Below are positions 35,609 through 43,938 of a stretch of 64,000 nucleotides of DNA, one piece after another; position 1 is the stretch's first letter; each line of letters opens with the position of its first letter. The position numbers were made by a program, and so were the translations under genes. The notes below the pieces were generated by a model. The model saw only the letters and a program-made list of their open reading frames with translations, was not told the DNA's origin and searched no databases. This stretch comes from Candidatus Hydrogenedentota bacterium (GTDB lineage Bacteria > Hydrogenedentota > Hydrogenedentia > Hydrogenedentales > SLHB01). The stretch lies in assembly GCA_013359265.1 (NCBI GenBank), contig JABWCD010000006.1, positions 124,001-188,000 on the forward strand, read 5' to 3'.

Positions 35609-35652
35609 GAATAGTTCTTGCTGGCGTGCGCGCGACTTACTGCGCTGCCCCC

Positions 35653-35690
35653 TTGACAGACAGCCTTGGATATGGTAAGTTTTTCTTACC
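35653..35690 (+). promoter_or_regulatory. Promoter and operator of the divergent XRE/thymidylate operon
   Basis: TTGACA (35653-35658) and TAAGTT (35676-35681) are 17 bases apart. The palindrome GGTAAGTTTTTCTTACC (35674-35690) covers the -10 and start point, and a half site GTAAG follows at 35695-35699. This is the typical place for an autoregulating XRE repressor, here probably the product of the gene at 36007. A transcript from here would have a leader of about 27 bases to the ATG at 35715. Confidence 0.7.
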
Positions 35691-35714
35691 GGAAGTAAGA
35701 TGGAGATCGGAAAG

Positions 35715-36014
35715 ATGAGCCTAACTAAGCAAGATATTCGTGACTGCGTCGTTGAATCGGTTCGCGAGATGCTGACTGACAATGCCAATACGCCGATTAC
35801 GGACCAAACCGACCCCGTTGTTCATTTAGGCCTGGATAGCCTAGACGGCGTACTGATCGCAGCGACCATCTGCGACAAACTCAAATTCAACATCCCAACG
35901 AATCTGAATCCGTTCGTTGACGACGGTCCACCGCCTCGAGTGCGGTGCGTCGGTGAGATCGTAACCTGCCTTTTCCAGATATTAGTGAGGCAGCAGGAAA
36001 AATCACATGCCTAA
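35715..36014 (+). CDS. Acyl-carrier-protein-like protein
   Basis: 99 residues from the ATG at 35715 (GGAGA 8 bases upstream); an ATG at 35700 is also possible. HLGLDSLDGVLIAA holds the DSL motif with S42, the site where carrier proteins receive phosphopantetheine. The NIPTNLNPFVDD part and the VRCVGEIVTCLF helix fit the rest of the fold. A carrier of acyl or aminoacyl groups is thus expected, needing a host transferase. It is the first gene of an operon with nucleotide-modifying enzymes. A tethered acyl or amino acid donor for a modified base is an inference worth testing. Confidence 0.75.
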   Translation: MSLTKQDIRDCVVESVREMLTDNANTPITDQTDPVVHLGLDSLDGVLIAATICDKLKFNIPTNLNPFVDDGPPPRVRCVGEIVTCLFQILVRQQEKSHA

Positions 36015-36348
36015 TGAGGAATCAACGCAATCCACGCTCGCCCAGCGACTTCGGCTTGCCCGCGAGCAAGCTGGTTTATCGCAAGGCCAGGTCGCAAAAA
36101 TCCTCGGTCTACAGAGACCGTCAATCTCCGAAATCGAAGCCGGACGACGTAAGGTCTCGGTAGACGAGCTGGCTCAGTTCTCCACGATCTACGACGTGAG
36201 CGTTTCTTGGCTGGCGAAGAACGAATCCGAGGTACCCGACCCGGCCGTTGAACTCGCCGCCCGCGAACTCACGAAGCTTAAGAAAGAGGACTTGGATCGA
36301 GTTCTCCAACTTCTACGCACCTTGCGGAAGTCAGACCGAGGCACATGA
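36007..36348 (+). CDS. XRE-family transcriptional regulator
   Basis: 113 residues. The helix-turn-helix LRLAREQAGLSQGQVAKILGLQRPSISEIEAGRR occupies residues 14-48, and a short helical tail follows. The pattern ends in VSVSWLAKNE as in classical XRE proteins. It overlaps the carrier-protein gene by 8 bases and the peptidase gene by four. XRE plus ImmA/IrrE is a well-known pair in which the peptidase cleaves the repressor. The palindrome at 35674 is its likely operator. Confidence 0.92.
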   Translation: MPNEESTQSTLAQRLRLAREQAGLSQGQVAKILGLQRPSISEIEAGRRKVSVDELAQFSTIYDVSVSWLAKNESEVPDPAVELAARELTKLKKEDLDRVLQLLRTLRKSDRGT

Positions 36349-37208
36349 TGAACGAGACGATAGCTCTAGGAAGAGAAGCGCTTCGGGCTGCCCTCGACGT
36401 GCGCCGGAAGGGCGATGTCGCCGTCTCAAATCCGGTATGTGTCTACGACTTGGCCGAATCCTTGGGTGTCGAGGTCAAGTTTGTCGCGGTGAATTCCCTT
36501 GGGGGCATGTTTGCCAAGACGTCAAACACCATTTTGGTTCCGTCGTTGAGGCCACCAGGACGCCGCGCATTTACATGCGCCCACGAGCTCGGTCACTGGT
36601 ATTTCGGGCATGGCGACAGGATCGATGAATTGACCGTTGGAGAAGCCGACTGCAATAGCCCTCGCGAAGAGCAATTAGCGGATCTCTTCGCGTCGCATTT
36701 GCTCATGCCGAAGTGGGCAGTGATTGCAGCTCTCAGTCAGCGAGAATGGGATGCTCACCACCTGGCCGTGCACCAAGCCTATATCCTCGCATGCCAATTG
36801 GGCGTAGGTTATGAGACCATCCTTCGCCACATGTGGCGGACATTGCATTTGATCTCCAAGGCGCAAGCCGAAGCGCTGATGAAGAAGACGCCAAAACAGA
36901 TTCGACGAGCGACCATCGGAACGGATACCCCCGACCACCTGATCATTGCAGATAGAGCATGGAATACAGTCCCGATTGACCTTCAAGTCGGAGAGAAGGT
37001 GCTAGTGCCAGGTCCAATCACTTCCGATTGCGCACAACTTGCGGTGGTGACTGCACTGGATTCCGAGGTCCTTTTGGAGGCACTGAATCCAGGGATTACG
37101 CGCATTGCGACGGCTGATGGCACATGGTCCGCGTTTGTGCGGATTTCACGCCGAGAGTTCTGCGGCCGAAGCATTTACCGACATTTGGAGGATTCCGATG
37201 TCGACTGA
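36345..37208 (+). CDS. ImmA/IrrE-family metallopeptidase
   Basis: 287 residues from the ATG at 36345 (ATGA overlap). CAHELGHWYFGHG (H80-x3-H84) is the zinc site, and EEQLADLFASHLLMP gives the third ligand. The remaining part has a helical region and a small beta domain. ImmA/IrrE proteins cut partner XRE repressors upon a signal and so switch on mobile-element or defence genes. Its adjacent partner at 36007 fits this. It is thus likely the trigger for the operon and possibly also for the divergent BREX genes. Confidence 0.9.
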   Translation: MMNETIALGREALRAALDVRRKGDVAVSNPVCVYDLAESLGVEVKFVAVNSLGGMFAKTSNTILVPSLRPPGRRAFTCAHELGHWYFGHGDRIDELTVGEADCNSPREEQLADLFASHLLMPKWAVIAALSQREWDAHHLAVHQAYILACQLGVGYETILRHMWRTLHLISKAQAEALMKKTPKQIRRATIGTDTPDHLIIADRAWNTVPIDLQVGEKVLVPGPITSDCAQLAVVTALDSEVLLEALNPGITRIATADGTWSAFVRISRREFCGRSIYRHLEDSDVD

Positions 37209-38064
37209 TGTTCCGATCGTGATTGAAGCAGCCAATCTCTCGACTGCCTGGGGGCGCGCATTCCTCCACGTCATGAGCAGGAGCCCGAGACAATTAGCGC
37301 CGCTCATCGTCTCCATAAGCGAATTCAATGAAGGTACACCCGTAGAGACTACTCGCATTCGCGAAGAGCTCGATCATACCCTGAAGTCACATGGAAAATT
37401 CGCCTGTGATGTCACGGCATTCACGATTTTTCCCCATCGACTATGGGCAATGAACAAATTCACGGACCGGGACAGTTTCTACAAAGCGTACATGACCCAG
37501 GTCCTCCCTCGGCTCAAGGCACGTGATTCTCGAAACAGCCACGGAACGTATTTTGAGAGAATGATCGCCTATCAAGGCTCCAAGAAAGAAGGTAATGGCT
37601 ACGTGCCGAAACCCAAGAACCAGTTGGAGCACATTATCCAGGTATGGATGAGGGATCGTTCGAAGAACCGTCGAACGCGACGTTCCGCACTTCAAATTGC
37701 CTGCTGGGACCCAATAAAGGATCTTACTGGATCCGCGCTCGCAGGTTTCCCGTGTCTACAACAGGTTAGTTTTTCTTACGACGACGAAGATGGCCTCGCC
37801 GTCAATGCCTACTACCCCACCCAGTATATATTCGACAGGGCGTACGGAAACTACCTGGGGCTGTGTCACTTGGGTAAATTCATGGCCCATGAAATGGGAC
37901 TGAAGCTGCGTCGTCTGACTTGTTATGTCGGACAGCCCGAAATCGGTAGCGACATTACGAAGCACGGTCTTCGCAATCTGGCCGCCGTCGTCAAGGATTG
38001 CACACTTGAGCCATTGCCGGAGGTTGCCGCTCAATCCGATGTGGTGCGAGGGCAGATCTCATGA
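37198..38064 (+). CDS. Thymidylate-synthase-like protein, divergent
   Basis: 288 residues from the ATG at 37198 (GGAGG upstream; overlaps the peptidase gene by 11). The C-terminal half follows the thymidylate synthase plan. C186 in GFPCLQQ stands where the catalytic cysteine would be. YPTQYIFDRAYGNYLGLCHLGKFMAHEMGL stands where synthases have their RS-x-D, GLP-x-N and following helix. The dUMP-binding residues are partly changed, so a related reaction or a non-catalytic role is possible. The N-terminal 140 residues are specific to this protein. It overlaps the kinase gene by four bases. Confidence 0.68.
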   Translation: MSTDVPIVIEAANLSTAWGRAFLHVMSRSPRQLAPLIVSISEFNEGTPVETTRIREELDHTLKSHGKFACDVTAFTIFPHRLWAMNKFTDRDSFYKAYMTQVLPRLKARDSRNSHGTYFERMIAYQGSKKEGNGYVPKPKNQLEHIIQVWMRDRSKNRRTRRSALQIACWDPIKDLTGSALAGFPCLQQVSFSYDDEDGLAVNAYYPTQYIFDRAYGNYLGLCHLGKFMAHEMGLKLRRLTCYVGQPEIGSDITKHGLRNLAAVVKDCTLEPLPEVAAQSDVVRGQIS

Positions 38065-39752
38065 ATAGGTCGAGATCGCGCGGTGCTCTGCTGGTCTTCG
38101 AAGGGCCAGATGGCGTTGGAAAGAGTACCCTTGCAGCTTGGGCTGCGGAGCATCTACGAGCTAGAGGCGAACAGTGTGACCTTCTGTCCTTTCCTGGTCG
38201 CGAAGCGGGTACCCTTGGAAAACACGTTTACGAACTCCACTACACGCCATCATCATTTGGAATCGCGCAGATTAATCCGGTCAGCCTCCAGACCCTGCAC
38301 ATAGCTGCACACATTGACGCCATTGAGACACGCATTCGTCCTGCACTCTCACAGGGTCGCGTAGTGATCTTGGACCGTTTCTGGTGGTCAACTTGGGTAT
38401 ATGGTCGGGCGAATGGCGTTTCTGCCGAAGCTCTTGAATTGATGATTTCCCTTGAGAAGCTTTATCTGGAAAAACTGAAGCCAAATGCTACATTTCTGAT
38501 TCAACGCTCGAGTCCGCTTCGAGATGAGAAATCGTCTTTCTGGGAGGGTCTTGTGCGCGAGTACCAGTCGCTAGCTGCGCAAGAGGCTTCTGAGTACCCA
38601 GTACATATGGTCCGTAATGACGACACGATCGAGCATCCCCAGCTTCAATTGACAGGGATATTAACAGACCACGGATTCTGTCAGAGGCATCGGCAAAGAA
38701 CCCGCTCCAATGATGCTCCTGTACCAGACGGTAAGATCTTGAGGGTGCCGCACGTTTACTTGCCTCTGGCGCCAGCGAAACCAACGCCTGTGTACGATAC
38801 ATACTGGAAGTTCGCGTGCGAAAGGCAAGCAATCTTCTTCCGCCGACTCCGTGGAGCCTCGCGTCCTTGGACCGATGACACCATCCTTCAGCAGCACAAA
38901 TTTACAAACGCATATCGTGCGTCCGACCGTGTTAGCCAATATTTGATAAGACACGTCATCTATGAAGGTGACCCCGCACCAGACGATGTCGTCTTCCGGA
39001 TTCTGCTCTTCAAGATATTTAACAAGATTGAAACCTGGGAACTACTCACTAAGAATCTCGGCACAGTCTCCCTTGAGACGTACGCTTACGATCGACTTGA
39101 AGAGCTCTTGACCGCCGCGATGTCTCGAGGCCAGAGAATCTATTCCGCAGCGTACATAATGCCATCAGGTACAAGCACGAATCGGGAGAGCAAAAAACAT
39201 CGCATGCACTTACGGTTGATCGAAAAAATGATTGCAGACGAACTTCCCACGCAATTGCGGGATGCACCCTCGATGGGTAAAGCGTTCGACCTTCTTCGCA
39301 GCTATCCAAGCATTGGAGACTTTCTCGCCTATCAATTCGTAACCGATGTCAATTACAGTACCGTCACTAACTTCAGCGAAATGGAATTCGTCGTCGCCGG
39401 CCCAGGAGCGCGAGACGGCATAAGGAAGTGTTTCAGCAGCCTTGGCGGACTCACAGAAAATGAAATCATACGGGCCGTCGCCGACCGGCAGCAGCAAGAA
39501 TTTGAGCGGCTTGGACTTGGATTTCAGTCCCTTTGGGGACGTCCACTTCAGCTCATTGACTGTCAGAACCTGTTTTGCGAAGTGGATAAATACGCCCGGG
39601 TGAAACATCCGGACATTCACGGGATCTCCGGGCGCACAAGAATTAAGCAAGTGTATCGCGAGAACACGGAGCCACTTCAGTTTTGGTACCCCCCAAAATG
39701 GGAATTGAATGAAAAGGTTCAGCGCGGGGGGCATGATGTTCACGACATTTAA
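38061..39752 (+). CDS. dTMP-kinase-like protein fused to HMUDK-type helical domain
   Basis: 563 residues. Residues 1-210 are a thymidylate-kinase-like domain: P-loop GPDGVGKST at 15-23 and a DRFWWS motif at 105. From about 240 on, the pattern PVYDTYWKFACERQAIFFRRL, HKFTNAYRASDRVSQYLI and LLFKIFNKIETWELL matches the helical domain of 5-hydroxymethyluridine DNA kinases and the related thymine pyrophosphorylase group from hypermodified phages. In phages such kinases phosphorylate hydroxymethyl-U in DNA so that other groups can be added. Finding one in a bacterial operon with two synthase homologues is unusual. Confidence 0.78.
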   Translation: MNRSRSRGALLVFEGPDGVGKSTLAAWAAEHLRARGEQCDLLSFPGREAGTLGKHVYELHYTPSSFGIAQINPVSLQTLHIAAHIDAIETRIRPALSQGRVVILDRFWWSTWVYGRANGVSAEALELMISLEKLYLEKLKPNATFLIQRSSPLRDEKSSFWEGLVREYQSLAAQEASEYPVHMVRNDDTIEHPQLQLTGILTDHGFCQRHRQRTRSNDAPVPDGKILRVPHVYLPLAPAKPTPVYDTYWKFACERQAIFFRRLRGASRPWTDDTILQQHKFTNAYRASDRVSQYLIRHVIYEGDPAPDDVVFRILLFKIFNKIETWELLTKNLGTVSLETYAYDRLEELLTAAMSRGQRIYSAAYIMPSGTSTNRESKKHRMHLRLIEKMIADELPTQLRDAPSMGKAFDLLRSYPSIGDFLAYQFVTDVNYSTVTNFSEMEFVVAGPGARDGIRKCFSSLGGLTENEIIRAVADRQQQEFERLGLGFQSLWGRPLQLIDCQNLFCEVDKYARVKHPDIHGISGRTRIKQVYRENTEPLQFWYPPKWELNEKVQRGGHDVHDI

Positions 39753-40764
39753 CGCCGAGACGGCCAATGATCTTTGGGGACAGTTAGTCGAAACTTTTCA
39801 ACGTGGCGAGTCTCAAACACAAGCAAGCCGCTACGGCAATACGCAGGAGATTTTGCACGCGGCCATATCCCTTTCCGCCCCACGGCAGCGCTGGATGTCG
39901 TCAAGACTACCCGCACTCAACCCTGCTTTTGCCATTGCGGAGGTCATTTGGATTCTATCGGGAAGAAATGATTCCGCACCGATAAACTACTTCAACTCCC
40001 AGTACGCGAAGTACGCGGGTTGTGGTCAGACGTATCACGGGGCGTATGGACATCGCCTGAGAAAACATAAAGGGATCGATCAATTGGACCGAGCTTATCG
40101 CGCATTGCAGGCAAACCCAGAGAACCGACAGGTAGTCCTTGAAGTCTGGGATGGTGCCATAGACCTACCGCAGGACTCCGGTGAGCCTGCGGATATGGAT
40201 ATTCCGTGCAACATTGTATCTCTGCTAAAAATTCGTTCCGGTCGGTTGGAGTGGACCCAGATTATTCGAAGCAACGACATGTTTCTCGGATTGCCGCACA
40301 ACCTAATCCAGTTTACTTCCCTGCAAGAGGTTGTCGCTGGATGGCTGGGAATTGACGTAGCCTCCTATCACCAGATTAGTGACAGTCTGCACGTTTACGA
40401 ACACGATGCGAATTCCATTCAGTCGGTCCCTGCAGGTACTAACGAAAAGAATACTGACGACTTACGACTGCCCAAAAATGAATCCGATCGCGTATTCCAA
40501 GAATTGTCCTCACAAATGGACCTCGTGACTTCAAGCGAAGCATCCGTGGACAATCTACTGAAAGTAGCGGAATCTTCTGGGCTTCCTACCGCCTATAGGA
40601 ACCTGCTTTGCGTCCTCTGCGCGGAAGGAGCACGGAGGCGTGCGAGAATCGAGATAGCCGAAGCCATAATGCGAAGCTGCAAGAACCCTCTATTTGTTCA
40701 TATGTTCGACACGTGGTGCCAGCGCATTGCGACGAAACATCACCGTGAACCTCAGCACAAGTAA
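39733..40764 (+). CDS. Thymidylate synthase / dUMP hydroxymethylase
   Basis: About 343 residues from the ATG at 39733 or 39736, overlapping the kinase gene by some 20 bases; GGGGGG lies just upstream. MDIPCNIVSLL has the catalytic cysteine (C159), RSNDMFLGLPHNLIQ has the phosphate arginine and the Asn (N190) that selects dUMP over dCMP, and DSLHVYEHD completes the site. The length exceeds a plain synthase by a C-terminal helical part of about 80 residues. In this context a dUMP hydroxymethylase is as likely as a true dTMP synthase; sequence alone does not decide. Confidence 0.85.
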   Translation: MMFTTFNAETANDLWGQLVETFQRGESQTQASRYGNTQEILHAAISLSAPRQRWMSSRLPALNPAFAIAEVIWILSGRNDSAPINYFNSQYAKYAGCGQTYHGAYGHRLRKHKGIDQLDRAYRALQANPENRQVVLEVWDGAIDLPQDSGEPADMDIPCNIVSLLKIRSGRLEWTQIIRSNDMFLGLPHNLIQFTSLQEVVAGWLGIDVASYHQISDSLHVYEHDANSIQSVPAGTNEKNTDDLRLPKNESDRVFQELSSQMDLVTSSEASVDNLLKVAESSGLPTAYRNLLCVLCAEGARRRARIEIAEAIMRSCKNPLFVHMFDTWCQRIATKHHREPQHK

Positions 40765-40916
40765 ACTCAAAAGCGAACTCACAAGAGCTTGTTTGTGAAG
40801 GACATTGTAAGTAACCCTTCCGCTAGGTTTTTCGGATCAGACCATATGTGCGTTTTCTTCGCCGACGCCCAGCTGGGCAAGACCTGATGACCGTGAGCTT
40901 CAGGCCGCGATCGTTC

Positions 40917-41828
40917 TCACATACATAGGCTGGCGTAGTCAGACTCAAAGAGCTTTTGCCCGTCTTTGATCGCCAAGCGTTGGTGGCAATAGAGCTGCCA
41001 GTAGCCGCGCCAAGTCGGATTGTCCGGGGGCAAGTACTCCACAACCAATTCCAGTTCTTGCGCCGTTTGGTATCCAATCATTTGCCCGTGGGCAAGCCAT
41101 CGAGTGTTGTCCATCAGTGCGGAAGCAATCTTCGTATAGTCGGCTTTTTTCTCGTGGAACATCCACCGATTAAGATGCTCATTGGCAAGTTTCTGTGCCC
41201 GATTCCGTGCAGCCTGGAACACTTTGACCGTTGCAGGATCTAGCTTGTTCAACATGACCTGGGCCACGACATCGTTTGGATCTTTGCGCAGTGCGTCCGA
41301 ATGCGCCTCGTATGCGTCCAGGTAGCTCATCACTGAGTGTTGAATCGCGTTCCCACGCCCATCCCCGAGCGTGATTTGTGGATCTATGGGACCGAGTTCC
41401 GAGGAGTCGCTCATCACGATAGTGTCAGCCGCCAACGCCATCAGTGTCCCGGCACTCTTCGCGAAGTCCGGAACAATGACGCGGAGTCGCCCGGTGCCCA
41501 CCGTGTTTCGCACAATAGACATCAGCTTTTCGGCGGCATCGATGTCGCCACCACCAGTGTGCAACAGGAAATCAATATCGCTGTTCGGTTTGATGTTGTG
41601 GAGAAGCTCCACTACTCCCAGCGTGTCATCACGTGTAATGCGTGCACCGCTAGAAACGTAGCAGATAAGGTGACTTCCGGATTCCTTCTGAAGTTGGCCG
41701 ATCTGAGCCTGCCGCTGATAGCGTTCGGCGTGCATCGCCTTGTACATCGGTGTCTTGAGCGGCGACAGAGTTACATCCTCCGTTTGAATTGCCATAGTGT
41801 CGCCTTCATGTTCAACGCCATTTTCCAT
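40917..41828 (-). CDS. SppA/ClpP-like serine protease of the ubiquitin-like operon
   Basis: 303 residues. FLLHTGGGDIDAAEKL, PDFAKSAGTLMALAADTIVM and SSELGPIDPQ are the hallmarks of the SDH-type serine proteinases in the ClpP/SppA clan, with the serine in KSAGT. The C-terminal half is helical. There is no signal peptide or clear membrane helix, so it is probably cytoplasmic. It is the last gene of the Ubl operon and overlaps the DUF6527 gene by 17 bases. A role in trimming the Ubl or removing it from targets is likely. The 152 bases to the thymidylate operon are a convergent gap without a clear terminator. Confidence 0.88.
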   Translation of the reverse strand: MENGVEHEGDTMAIQTEDVTLSPLKTPMYKAMHAERYQRQAQIGQLQKESGSHLICYVSSGARITRDDTLGVVELLHNIKPNSDIDFLLHTGGGDIDAAEKLMSIVRNTVGTGRLRVIVPDFAKSAGTLMALAADTIVMSDSSELGPIDPQITLGDGRGNAIQHSVMSYLDAYEAHSDALRKDPNDVVAQVMLNKLDPATVKVFQAARNRAQKLANEHLNRWMFHEKKADYTKIASALMDNTRWLAHGQMIGYQTAQELELVVEYLPPDNPTWRGYWQLYCHQRLAIKDGQKLFESDYASLCM

Positions 41829-42183
41829 GATGGCCTCCGTAACTGTCTTTCACCCATTCCACCGACCCGTGACGAACGAAATAGTGACATCGCCGCCCGT
41901 TACCGTGGTAGTCCACGCTCGGCGAAAGCGTCAACCGGTCGCCTGGTACGATACTCCAATGCGGTCGGTGACCGGGATCGAGTGTAATCATAATCCGATG
42001 ACCGCTCTTGCAGGGACAATCAAAAGCGATCCATTTTGGCCGTTCGCTTGTTCCCACAAAAATGGCTCCTCTGGTGGGCAATTTTGAGGGAATCTCGTCC
42101 GCGGCTTCCACAACAGCCACGATCCGCCAGGGGCGAAAGGGAATCCACCATTCCCACCATCGGATTCGGTTCACTGCGGCCAT
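41812..42183 (-). CDS. DUF6527-family protein
   Basis: 123 residues. WIAFDCPCKSGHRIMITLDPGHRPHW contains the cysteine/histidine cluster (CPC...H...H) typical of this small family, which may bind a metal. RCHYFVRHGSVEWV near the end is also characteristic. The family is known mainly from bacterial operons with ubiquitin-like proteins, E1 and E2, which is exactly the context here. Its function is not known to me. It overlaps both neighbours. Confidence 0.75.
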   Translation of the reverse strand: MAAVNRIRWWEWWIPFRPWRIVAVVEAADEIPSKLPTRGAIFVGTSERPKWIAFDCPCKSGHRIMITLDPGHRPHWSIVPGDRLTLSPSVDYHGNGRRCHYFVRHGSVEWVKDSYGGHHGKWR

Positions 42184-43571
42184 GTTTGCTCCAGGAATGG
42201 TGTGGTTACGCCCAGCCCGAGCTTCCCCGAGTCGGGGTGACAGTAGTGTCGAGGTCCCGGCTCCTGTAGGTTCGTTGAAATCTCGCGGTCATGGCATCGC
42301 AACAGTATCTCGCTCGGACGTGGCTCCGGCCCGTATCCCACTAATCGCTCCAAGAGCTCGCTGACCGCCGTTGCTGCCACCAAGGTAGTGAATGTCACTA
42401 CGGCCGGTTCAACTCTGCCCAGCGCTGGCGCGTAGCCCTCCTCCTCCAGCCGTTTCCGTTCTCCCGGCGTCATCAATTCCGTGCCAGCCCTCTTGGTGTC
42501 AATCCTGCCGCGACATACGAGGCAAGCCTGCCCGGGCACTAGCGTTGTCACGCGCCCATCGATTCCTAACAATTGCCCACCGGCACCACTCGACAGTAGC
42601 ACTCCGCAATCGATAACCGGTGTCAGGAAATATGTTGCCAGCCGAGATAACACCAGACGGCCTGCGTTATCATCTGTACAGCCAAAGACGATGTCGCACT
42701 CGCACAATTCTCGGGCCGTTTCTTCTGAAGTAATCATCGATTTGTTCGCCCGGATTTCTGCTTCCGGTGCGATCCGTGCGAGCTGTGCTGCCACGACGTC
42801 GACCTTGTCCCTGCCGATATCGGTCGGAAATGATCCGAAGACACGTGTCACGTTACTTGCGGAGAGTTGGTCCGGATCGCAGAGCACGAAATCCCTAACT
42901 CCGAGGCGTACGAGCTGCTCCGCGACAGCAGAGCCGGTTCCCCCGCAGCCGACGATACCCACGCAGAGGTCTGCAAGAGTTTGTTGAATGCCACCGCCGA
43001 AGGCACGGACGTTTCGATCGAACGCCGCGTGTAGAGGGGGAGCCGGAAAATCGAAAGCACGAACGGACGCAATTCGATCACCGACAATCCACGCCCGCCC
43101 GAATGGAACCGGGTTTCCGCTCTCCGATTGCAAATAGCCCGTGAATGTGAAGCATCGTGGCCGCGGCGACACGATTAGCATGCTGTAGTATTCGGTGCCT
43201 GATCGAAGCCTGAACAGATCGGCTATTTGCTTGTCCACTTCATTATCCCATCGACTCGCTTTGGGCCACGAGTCTTCGCCCGGATGTGTGTGCACCCAGA
43301 TCGGCACTGCCCCGAGTCTTTCGGCCTCCCCAAGAAAGCGCACGTAGCCCTCTGATGCGATCGTCATGTGGTCCACGCCACGTCGGGCGTAGTACGACTC
43401 GTCAATCCAACGGATGCCACGTCCCAACACTCGCACGGCACCAGTTTTGGAGCACACGACGCTCGCGAACAGGAGACCCGCCGTTTCGACTGGTAGGCGC
43501 GCCGCCGTGTCCAGCTCGTACGCGAGCGATTGAGGTAAAACTAGAGTGGCTAGTTGGGATGCTGCACGCAA
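42171..43571 (-). CDS. JAB deubiquitinase-like domain fused to E1/ThiF domain
   Basis: 466 residues. The N-terminal JAB/JAMM domain has E29 and the zinc site H94-x-H96...S106-x2-D109. The E1 domain follows with the nucleotide loop GCGGTGS at 208-214, D231-x-D233 next to it and a CLVC pair at 350-353 that is either zinc-binding or holds the active cysteine. An enzyme that activates the Ubl (adenylation) and one that removes it are thus in one chain. It overlaps the E2 gene by 22 bases and DUF6527 by 13, so equal amounts are expected. Confidence 0.9.
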   Translation of the reverse strand: MRAASQLATLVLPQSLAYELDTAARLPVETAGLLFASVVCSKTGAVRVLGRGIRWIDESYYARRGVDHMTIASEGYVRFLGEAERLGAVPIWVHTHPGEDSWPKASRWDNEVDKQIADLFRLRSGTEYYSMLIVSPRPRCFTFTGYLQSESGNPVPFGRAWIVGDRIASVRAFDFPAPPLHAAFDRNVRAFGGGIQQTLADLCVGIVGCGGTGSAVAEQLVRLGVRDFVLCDPDQLSASNVTRVFGSFPTDIGRDKVDVVAAQLARIAPEAEIRANKSMITSEETARELCECDIVFGCTDDNAGRLVLSRLATYFLTPVIDCGVLLSSGAGGQLLGIDGRVTTLVPGQACLVCRGRIDTKRAGTELMTPGERKRLEEEGYAPALGRVEPAVVTFTTLVAATAVSELLERLVGYGPEPRPSEILLRCHDREISTNLQEPGPRHYCHPDSGKLGLGVTTPFLEQTWPQ

Positions 43572-43936
43572 CGCTCAAGCTCCCTGCCGATTAGTGCCAA
43601 GTAACTCTCCAGCGAGTCTGTCCCACTGCGCCATTGTCCGGCGTCGAAATGCCGCGACCATCGCTGCCAAGTTCGACCGAGATGGTGCTCCGTCACATCG
43701 GTGGCTTTCACTGCGCGACCATCCTTGAGTCGGATTGCCGGATCGAACCACCACATGTCCGGTTGGACATCCGGGAAGCCGGGGTTCAACCGAAGAAGTA
43801 GGTCTGCCTGCTCGCGGTCATAGCCCGGAGGCAGCCGGTACCCCGACAATACGACACACGTCATATTCGCCTCCGTCGAGACAGTGTACGTGATTCCCCG
43901 CTCAGTCAGGCCTGTCGCATCATTCGCCGGCAGCAC
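43550..43936 (-). CDS. E2-like protein (prokaryotic E2 family E)
   Basis: 128 residues. LPANDATGLTERG at the start, SGYRLPPGYDREQADLLLRLNPGFPDVQPDMWWFDP in the centre and GRTWQRWSRHFDAGQWRSGTDSLESYL at the end fit the family-E E2 pattern. Cysteines are found only near residue 27 and near the C-terminus, not after the central PDMWWF part where a canonical E2 has its thioester cysteine. It starts 2 bases after the Ubl gene and overlaps the JAB-E1 gene. It probably carries or positions the activated Ubl. Confidence 0.8.
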   Translation of the reverse strand: MLPANDATGLTERGITYTVSTEANMTCVVLSGYRLPPGYDREQADLLLRLNPGFPDVQPDMWWFDPAIRLKDGRAVKATDVTEHHLGRTWQRWSRHFDAGQWRSGTDSLESYLALIGRELERCVQHPN

Positions 43937-43938
43937 GC

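Noticed and set aside
37766-37780. Second copy of the XRE operator core (TTAGTTTTTCTTACG) inside the thymidylate-synthase-like gene
   Set aside because: Only one half keeps the palindrome and it lies in conserved coding sequence; probably chance.
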